This document shows positions 58,331 to 64,000 of a stretch of DNA of 64,000 bases, one piece after another. Under the pieces are notes generated by a model. That model made no database searches. It was given only the letters and a program-made list of their open reading frames with translations, and was not told the origin of the DNA. The position numbers and the translations under genes were made by a program. This stretch comes from Welwitschia mirabilis (taxonomy: Eukaryota; Gnetophyta; Gnetopsida; Welwitschiales), in assembly GCA_051453625.1 (NCBI GenBank), contig JBOZIK010000001.1, positions 112,486,661 to 112,550,660 on the forward strand. Direction: 5' to 3'. Within the stretch, counting starts at the first letter, position 1; each line of letters starts with the position of its first letter.

Positions 58331-60020
58331 CCATTAACTTGGTATGCTACTTTTTCATTAGGATTGTATATTTTTATGGCTCCATTTCCTAGAAATTTTG
58401 TTATGGTATAGGGTCCCAACTAGTTTTGTTCATGTTTTTATTTTGAATGGATTTTCTTAAGGTCATAAATTGATATAGAATCTTCTACATTAAAATTTAT
58501 TTTCCTGATTCTGTTATCATGATATATTTTAGTTTTTTTTATATAAGTTCTTTACACAAAAGAGCTTCTTTTTTATTTTCATCTAAAATATTCATGTTTT
58601 ATATTCATTATTTTTGAGTTGTGTCAAATTACATTTTAAGTCTTTAGCTAATTTAAAAGTTTTTATTCTATATCTAATTGATAAAATATCTCTTTTTCAA
58701 TAGACTAATTCATATGAAGTAAACCCTATAGTATGTTTCCAAGTTATTGTATAAGTTCATAAAGCTTCATTTAATTTATCAACCCAATTAGTTTGCTTAT
58801 TATTTATAACCTTTATTAATATTCTATGAAGCTCTCTATTAGTTACTTTAGCTTGACCATTTAATTGAAGGTGATAGGCAGTAGATAGTTTATGATGAAT
58901 TTCAAACTTGATTAAAAGTTTTTTAAAGAGTTCACTAGTAGAGTGAGTTTTTCTATTAGATATAAGACTTTGGATGGCTCTAAATTGGTAAGTAATATTT
59001 CTATTTTGGAAAGAATATTTTTTTATAGCCTTAGCCTTAGTCCATTAGTGTAGTAATTAACATAGACCAAAATGTATTTATTTCCAAAGGATGAGGGATT
59101 AATAAGTCCAATAAAATATATTCCTCAAACATCACAATGTTTAATTGTTTAAATCCATTATTATGGCATTTCTAACTTTTGGATAAATGTGCGTTCTCTC
59201 TGACATTTATTACAACCTTGAACTTAAGTGTTTGCATCTTTAAATATGGTGGGCCAATAATATTTCACATGGAGAATTTTCATTCATGTTCTTTTTGCAT
59301 CATAATATTCTCTTCCTTCTTCCTCATGAGCTTCCTTTAAAATTTTTCTTTGTAACTTTTCCTCTATATATCTTTTGAGGACATTCTCTTTGCATCCTCT
59401 AATTAACATCTTATCATACCAAATATAATTTCTAGACTTCCTTAACAATCTTTTTCTTTCATAATAAGTCATAAAAGAGAATAATATTTTACTTACAAGA
59501 AAGTCAGTAATGTTAGCATATCACATATTTATGGTTACCTGAAAAAGATGCTCATTGGAAAAATAATCTCTTATGTTGATCTGATCTTTATCTAAAACTC
59601 TAACCTTCATAAGTAATATGCTACTACATTTTTCATTTCTTTTCTATTAATAATTTTTAAATTAAACTCCTACATTAATAGTATCGATCTCATAATTCTC
59701 AAGTTTGCTTCTTTCTTATTCATTAGAAATCTAATGGCACCATGGTCAGTATGAACTTTTACTTTATAGTTTAAAATATAATGATTGAATTTTTTTAATA
59801 CCATTACTACCACCAAGAATTCTTTCTCCATTACTGTATAATTTTATTAAGCTAGTTTGAAGTTCTTACTCATGTAAGCAATGGCATAAGGTTTATTATC
59901 TTCATCTTTTTCTATTACTTTATAATTTATTCCTTGTAGCATAAGTGCTGATAAAAGTTTATCTTTTAAAGTTTAATAGGCGTTTTGAAAATCCTCAGTA
60001 TAGTCATATTGCACATCCTT
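58330..60020 (-). pseudogene. Athila-like Ty3/gypsy RNase H and integrase fragment
   Basis: Read on the minus strand. RNase H comes first, with PYAIAYMSKNFKLA and NYTVMEKEFLVVVMVLKKFN, then VKVHTDHGAIRFLMNKKEAN (59910-59700). The zinc-binding head of integrase includes NYIWYDKMLIRGCKENVLKR (about 59440-59380). The integrase end reads NGQAKVTNRELHRILIKVIN with WVDKLNEAL (about 58860-58770). These match Athila-type gypsy polyproteins. The catalytic glutamate in NGQAEVSNRE is lysine. The fragment starts within RNase H: RT, protease and gag are absent, and the sequence changes at about 60020 to LTR-like DNA. Many stops. Confidence 0.8.
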
Positions 60021-60057
60021 TTTGTAACACTCCAAATTTTAATAGTTAAGAATCCTC

Positions 60058-60069
60058 ATCTTTAACACT
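60058..60069 (-). promoter_or_regulatory. Possible primer-binding site beside an LTR start
   Basis: CACTATGATACCA around 60057-60069 on the plus strand is the reverse complement of a TGGTATCA primer site. It is followed by AATGTAAAACCTCAC, which looks like the decayed TGTGACACC-type end of a gypsy LTR. Confidence 0.45.
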
Positions 60070-60307
60070 ATGATACCAAATGTAAAACCTCACATTCTTA
60101 TAGTTGAAATAATTTTCATACTTCACTCTAAAATCTAATACCCAGGAAATGGCCCATGGTGGTAAAGAAGTGGGTAAGAGATATGGTTGTGATCTTAATA
60201 AAAATCAAAAAAATATGGGAAGACTCAAACATAAAAAATTTAAAACTATTTAGAGGGCAACTAATAATCTTCCTCTAATCTAAAATACTCAATCATAAGA
60301 GTTGAAG

Positions 60308-60510
60308 TTTTTATTTTTATTTATTTGAATGAGCTAAGGAATTATTTTGAAGCATAAGGCTTAATGGCCTAAGGGTAAAAGCATAAGAATTTTAAGTATT
60401 CATCTTCTAATTTAATAAAAGATGGGTACTCAGGCTTTTACCAAGAATCAAATCTGTGACCTCTTAATTGATACTCCTATGACTTAACTAGTATGCTAAG
60501 CATGTTGTCA
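60308..60510 (-). mobile_element. Possible tRNA-derived SINE
   Basis: On the minus strand, TAGCATACTAGTTAAGTC (60498-60481) resembles an A box region and ATTTGATTCTTGG (60453-60441) a B box (GGTTCGATTCCTGG). The sequence ends in an A-rich tail (60326-60308, T-rich on the plus strand). Target duplications are not evident. Confidence 0.45.
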
Positions 60511-62834
60511 TTAAAACAAATTTAGGGAAAATGAATTACTATCAGATGGGTCATTTATCAAGCTGATGAAATGAAGTTTAGATTTCAAAGTTTTACCTAG
60601 ACAATAGAAAATTTAGAGGACTCTGGGTGCGATCTATCAAGAAGCAGTCTGAAGAAACTCAAGGGAAGCAATTCACAAAGGAGATCATCTAAAAATGTAG
60701 CCTTACAACATAGCTAAGGAAAGATTCTTGAGAGAAAAAAGTGGGAAATGTAGTTAATGAAATGCTAAGAAAAATTGGTACTCTGTTCAATGTGTTTTGG
60801 TTTGAATACATATCTATGAACATTGGATGTAAAAGGGGCATTACTAAATAAATCAGTTATGAACATTGAGGAATTAAGGGCTAAAAACGCTTAATGAAAT
60901 GGAATGATAGCATGAATCAAGATCTAATTTAATCATAAAAATGAGAAAACATTTTAGATTTGGACATGAAATGATTGGGTTTTTTTTTTTGTTTCTTCTT
61001 TTTTTATTTTAAGCTAGGCAAGGGGCCCCTTTTATAAAATGAAGTGTGGAAATAATTTGAAGAGTAGTGTGAAGGTTGAACACTATGTTTTATTAGCATT
61101 AATATCCTCCTCCTTAACTATTCTAAAATAAATCCATAGGCCACAAAAGAAAACTAACAACATGTTAGGGCAACATGAGTAAGAAAGGTGTTGAATCAAA
61201 AATTAGACTGTAAATAAGGAATGTGTTCACAACACTCATTGCCAGGACTAGCCCTCTTCACTAAACCTATAATGGCATGCTGGAAGTGTGCTTCTATAAT
61301 GTTTGACTTCAAGACCCTCTTCTTACAAAAATCTACTACATTTTCAAGCCTAATCAAGATGGACCCAAAGTTTACTTCATTTAAGAGGGTAACGCTTCTT
61401 TAACAGTAACGAATTAATGGTTTGTTGGTAAGAGGCAGTTAAGACTTATGCAATACGTAATGAATTAAGACTTCCATCACTAAATTCCTAAAAATAAATT
61501 GATTTCAACTACTGCTTAGTGATGTAATAGTGAGGAATATGAGGGCATGCAGAATGAGGATTTAATAGTTGAAGTAAAAAAAATATGCAACATTTTTTCT
61601 TTTATTTATTAATCCTAATCTGTCATAGTCTAAAACACTCAAAAAATACTTGTATTAAATGTTGATGTTTTCATTTAAAGTGAGTGAGTGGTGTAATTTT
61701 CAAAAGAAATTATTGCCATAAGGATGATCGATAGTTCAAATCTTGCTATGAGTGTCAAACCATTAGTACTTTTATATAAATGTTACTATCCCTTAACTTT
61801 AATGCCCTTAACCTAATAATTTAATCCCATTTTAATTACTTATTAATATCCTTATTAATACTAACTATGATGATAAATAAATGATTTTTAATTAATTTTT
61901 TTAAGAAAACCCTTAACTTCAGTGCTTTTCAAATAAATTTATTATTATTATTATATCTTTTTTTATAGTCCTAAAATAATTAACATAGTCCTTTAGCATT
62001 TTAAACTTAATATAATTGATTAATTATTCAAGGACTACTTTAAGCCTAATTATGATGGGTTTTGAATCTTCTTGAAAATGAGGGAGAATCACACACCCTT
62101 TCTCAAAAGATTATTATAAATTAATGAACTTAATTTTGTAATCAAGGCTGATCACTCAATATTCAGTTATAAATAAAACGTTTCAATAAAAGTTTAAAAA
62201 TGAAATGCCAAAACATGTTTATTTAAAGAAAGATATTATGAAATTACAAATTTTAAATTAACATTTCATGTAATTGCAAAGAAATACATGATCAAAGATT
62301 CAAGATTTTAATAAAATTTTAGCAAATATAGTTGAAAAAATGATCTTAGATAACTAAGATTTATTGTTAGAAATTCAAAAAGGATAATCAAATTTCTGAG
62401 TAAACTTCAAGTACTATAAGCCACACACTTATGAATAAATATAATTTGTCTCTCATTATAATAATAGATAACATATTAAATTTTCATGCATTTTAGGCAT
62501 TTAACTCCAAATATCTAAAAAGAGATACAATTAATTAGAATATTTCTCCACCAATATAGACCAACAATCCTTCATGAACTCATAAGCATCTCAACAATTA
62601 GACTCCATATTTACCACCTGTTATAAAAAGGTATGAGATTAGAACTATAAAAAACTCAAGCCCCTAGTATGGTCTATTCAAGGATAGGTAGTTTGATAAG
62701 AGTCTTTAAGAATTAAAATAGAAAAGACAATCAAGACTTCAAGAACATCAAGATATAATATGGACACTGACCTCATAGTTATGAATGAGATAATTAAATA
62801 TAATAAATAGTTAAATCACTTTACTATCTTATTT

Positions 62835-63085
62835 AGTGATCTCTGAAGCTCACTGCCTCATTTGGCAATTTGTGGTTCTTATATAATATTTAAATTCATT
62901 ACCTCATTCGGTGATCTATGAAGCCCACTGCCTCATTCAGTGATCTGTGGTACTTATAATAATATATATATATATATATATATATAATTTCAATCATCAT
63001 TAACTTCACTGCCTTGTTCAGTGACCTATGAATGATCTCTTGTAATATAATATCCCCACTGCCTCATTTGGTGATTTGTGGAAAT
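62835..63085 (+). repeat. Five copies of the TRIM LTR micro-repeat outside a TRIM
   Basis: Variants of CACTGCCTCATTCGGTGATC occur at about 62850, 62900, 62928, 63007 and 63058, separated by unrelated AT-rich spacers including a (TA)n run at 62964-62986. The rest of the TRIM LTR is absent. Confidence 0.85.
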
Positions 63086-63968
63086 CCATAAGTTTAAATA
63101 AATAATATTAAGAAATTAAGATATGTTTGACTAAAATATAATACATTAACCATAGATTTCAACAGCAAGATGACAATTGAAAATGATAGGAATCAATCAT
63201 GAATTTTCATCTCACATAAGAAAGATAACTTTAAGATATCGAGAAAAAGGGTAAATGAAGATGAAGCATGTATCAGCATAGATTTTATTTTATTTAAGCA
63301 TCACATGATTTAATGTTTGACATATAAGAATACCTACACGTTGATCTCAATAATAAAATGCATAAAAAGACCAACAAGAAAATACAAAAGTATAGAACCA
63401 TACCCATAAGTCCACTATTCAAAGATATTCCAAGTTTCTCAGAGCTTCTAAGCCTCCTAAGATTCCAAAATTTCATGCAAAGGTTGTTTTGGAAAATAAG
63501 AACTAGACTTAAGGAAGGAAAGACTCTATTTAAAGTGAGAGAACATGCATAAGGTAATGAAATGCAAGGATACAAAAGGATAGAACATGAAGTGACGATT
63601 AAGAGGGGGGTTACATAATTTTTCATAAAAGATTGCTTGACCATTGGGAATTTTTAATAATATAAATAAAAATAATGCTTCACATTTAATAATAAGAAAA
63701 AAGGACAAATAACATGTCTCCACAATGTACATTTAACTTAGCATAATTGCATAAGTAAATAAAAAAATCATTTCCACCACAAGAGCATTTGAAAAGTGTA
63801 TGCAAATATTTAATTAAAAGGTACTCATATTACAATTTAATAAGATTGCATCTCAAGAACATAACATTTATAACAATTTAAGGTCTTAAATAATTTAATA
63901 TTTTCTAAATATTTCATAAACATAAACTTTGGAAATTTTATAAGAAAAGTAAAAATGTGGATGTGACA

Positions 63969-64000
63969 TTTCTCACCTTCTTAAGAAGTTTCATCCTCAA
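63969..64000 (-). pseudogene. End of a gypsy (probably chromovirus) polyprotein and polypurine tract
   Basis: On the minus strand the sequence reads TTGAGGATGAAACTTCTTAA then GAAGGTGAGAAA directly before the LTR. This matches the FEDE-type ending and purine tract typical of plant chromoviruses (TTCGAGGACGAA... followed by AAGGGGGTGAG). The body of the polyprotein lies outside the window. Confidence 0.6.

Larger units (their letters stand above)
60071..63968 (-). repeat. Candidate long gypsy LTR bounded by primer site and polypurine tract
   Basis: The right end GATGTGACA (to 63968) abuts a polypurine tract and sequence like the end of a chromovirus polyprotein. The left end TGTAAAACC abuts a primer-site-like sequence. 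If both ends belong together, the minus-strand LTR is 3.9 kb and includes a SINE-like insertion at 60308-60510. No coding of interest lies inside: the open frames at 61221-61403 and 63294-63732 lack motifs. The extent is inferred; only the right end is well supported. Confidence 0.4.

Noticed and set aside
61690-61770. Possible B box (ATAGTTCAAATCTTGC) of another SINE
   Set aside because: No convincing A box, tail or target duplication around it.
63294-63732. Overlapping frames on both strands
   Set aside because: They fall inside the candidate gypsy LTR and show no motif.
1-64000. tRNA and rRNA genes, CRISPR arrays, bacterial-type operons
   Set aside because: None seen. The tRNA-like boxes found belong to SINE-like repeats, and the direct repeats are LTR or minisatellite arrays in plant DNA.

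Overview
The window looks like heterochromatic nuclear DNA from a seed plant, most likely a flowering plant. It is very AT-rich and poor in CG dinucleotides. It consists almost entirely of decayed LTR retrotransposons of plant types: Ty1/copia, Ty3/gypsy of the Tat/Ogre and Athila kinds, a likely chromovirus LTR, and a TRIM-like miniature family. There is also at least one SINE. I see no intact host gene, no rRNA, no convincing tRNA gene and no CRISPR array. Seven runs of N mark scaffold gaps at 1661-1760, 2098-2107, 9873-9972, 11631-11730, 16115-16214, 21579-21678 and 42928-43382.

Layout. 1-1375: AT-rich DNA, then a GC-richer unassigned piece. 1376-5276: a cluster of four copies of one miniature LTR element (LTR about 315-352 bp, internal part about 385 bp) in both orientations; the copy at 4234-5276 is complete. 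7826-8245: remnant of a gag/transposon-type plant protein. 8595-16114: Ty1/copia sequence on the minus strand, split by gaps into three overlapping pieces and followed by its 5' LTR; a related solo LTR lies at 16882 to about 18050. 18727-24120: a second, structurally complete copia element on the minus strand with short 167-bp LTRs, inserted into an older plus-strand coding remnant that resumes at 24121. 29683-44161: a long Tat/Ogre-type gypsy element on the plus strand, with LTRs of about 2 kb carrying 28-bp tandem repeats and with an unexplained 4-kb block between protease and reverse transcriptase. 45060-45352: a tRNA-derived SINE with clear target-site duplications. 45353-53930: AT-rich DNA with almost nothing recognisable. 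53950-57510: two unrecognised pseudogene-like reading frames, a nearly perfect 53-bp palindrome and a degenerate tandem repeat. 58330-60020: minus-strand Athila-like RNase H and integrase fragment. 60071-63968: candidate LTR of another gypsy element, whose polyprotein would continue past the right edge.

The coding remnants function, if at all, only as retroelement debris: every polyprotein carries many stops, most of which look like C-to-T or G-to-A changes (CAA, CAG, CGA or TGG becoming stops), as expected for long-methylated repeats. The catalytic glutamate of the integrase is lost in three of four elements. I found no convincing new functional system. The most unusual signals are: a roughly 25-nt motif that varies in copy number inside the TRIM LTRs and reappears five times in an unrelated LTR-like region at 62.8-63.1 kb; the antisense coding block inside the Ogre-type element; and the palindrome-bearing, possibly intron-containing pseudogene near 55 kb.
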